Below, in pieces: positions 63,111 to 64,000 of a stretch of 64,000 nucleotides of DNA (its first letter is position 1; each line of letters opens with the position of its first letter). The DNA lies in assembly GCA_018873245.2 (NCBI GenBank), contig JAEMBT020000008.1, positions 1,054,001 through 1,118,000 of the forward strand, given 5' to 3'. Source of the DNA: Archegozetes longisetosus. Lineage: Eukaryota > Arthropoda > Arachnida > Sarcoptiformes > Trhypochthoniidae. A program made the position numbers and the translations under genes. The notes beneath the pieces were generated by a model that was not told the origin of the DNA, ran no database searches, and saw only the letters and a program-made list of their open reading frames with translations.

Positions 63111-64000
63111 AATAAGTAATTTTGTTTAGTAACAAACCAGAGAGCATAAGAAGAAACTATAAGAAGAAAGAGCGGCATATATTGCAAAATCAAATGTTTC
63201 AAATAAAGGGTAATAGGATACGCTAAGTTGGGGAATGAATAAATAAGTAAAAGAAGTGGTTGGTAGTTGGACAATCCGTATCCCTTACTATAGAACAGTC
63301 GGTCACAATTGATAATAAGCTTTAGTTTACTTTACCTTTATTCTTCTATTTACTTCCTTCACTTGGTTTCACTCAGTTTTCATGACGTATTTTCAAAGCT
63401 TAAACTTTTTTCAAATCTTCTAAGACTTATATTGCGGGACAAGACTTATTATTCCGGGGACTGTCTTTCACGCATATCCTCACAGACGACGGGTGGTCAT
63501 CAAATGTAAAGCTATAAAAAAGGAAGAAAAAAGCGAATAAGAAAATAGAAAATAAATAAAATGCTAAAAAATTGTAAATATCGTAGACTGAGATTCAGTG
63601 AAACATCAAACGCTATAAACGCCTACTCTCTAAACAAGTTAATACTATACCCTATCTAAGAGATTATTTTCTGATATGAACAAGTTTAAAGATTAAGAAT
63701 AAGAAGCAGCGGAGGTAGTAGTGTATTAAGTTTGTCGGTAAAATAGAATGATTTTTTATATTTATATATTTAATATATGCTTCAATACACATGATAGCAT
63801 GACTTGATAGACTCAGTGCTGTTGAGGGTAAAGTCAAGCCTTGTGTCTGATATAAATCATTTAGTATCTCAAATAAACACATACCGAATAGTTAAACACA
63901 TAAACACAGAAAACACTGCTACTCCTAATCACGTTTAAGTACATTACCACTGATTGTCTGGTACTTCTTTCGTGCCAATTCTCTTATCAAAATGTTGCAA

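Larger units (their letters stand above)
59841..64000. other. AT-rich sequence far upstream of Toll, no gene seen
   Basis: It contains short tandem repeats (60,370-60,391, 60,608-60,655 and 63,081-63,110) and GA tracts at 61.7 and 62.1 kb. ORFs of 60-80 codons on both strands have no recognisable domain. It may include distal regulatory sequence of Toll or of a gene beyond the window. Confidence 0.45.

Overview
This is an AT-rich window of nuclear DNA from an animal, almost certainly an arthropod. The evidence is an intact Toll receptor of the arthropod 'long Toll' type (Toll-6/Toll-7/18-wheeler/Tollo group), read from one uninterrupted exon. The spliced look of neighbouring sequence, eukaryotic poly(A) signals and many GA/CT microsatellites also fit. 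I suspect a chelicerate such as a mite, but the sequence alone does not prove it.

Layout: (1) Bases 1-480 (+ strand) hold the 3' end of a protein-coding gene. Its basic, serine-rich C-terminal tail ends at a TAG, with AATAAA signals 78 and 168 bases downstream. I do not recognise the protein. (2) Bases 481 to about 51,730 are a gene desert of about 51 kb. It has no long ORF, no clear transposon and no RNA gene. It holds a dozen dinucleotide tracts, several short tandem repeats, a set of perfect inverted repeats, and scattered exon-like blocks of 30-150 bases with good splice signals. (3) Bases 51,912-55,577 (- strand) hold the long Toll receptor, complete from signal peptide to TIR domain. 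(4) Bases 55,668-64,000 lie upstream of Toll and must contain its promoter and any 5' non-coding exon. I see no second gene there.

The two certain genes point towards each other across the desert. Toll is the only gene whose function can be read. It should be a plasma-membrane receptor with a leucine-rich-repeat ectodomain and a cytoplasmic TIR domain. In insects, members of this group act mainly in epithelial cell intercalation, neuronal wiring and, in some cases, immunity. Long flanking deserts are common around developmentally regulated genes, so the desert may hold Toll enhancers, but that is inference.

I found no clear 'new system'. The best candidates for undescribed content are a two-exon coding block with a textbook 62-base intron at 1,978-2,219, a terminal-exon-like block at 10,179-10,334, several exon-like blocks on the - strand (17.1, 22.0 and 37.8 kb), and a 49-base hairpin at 13,050-13,098. 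In sequence this AT-rich some such blocks arise by chance, and the scores reflect that.
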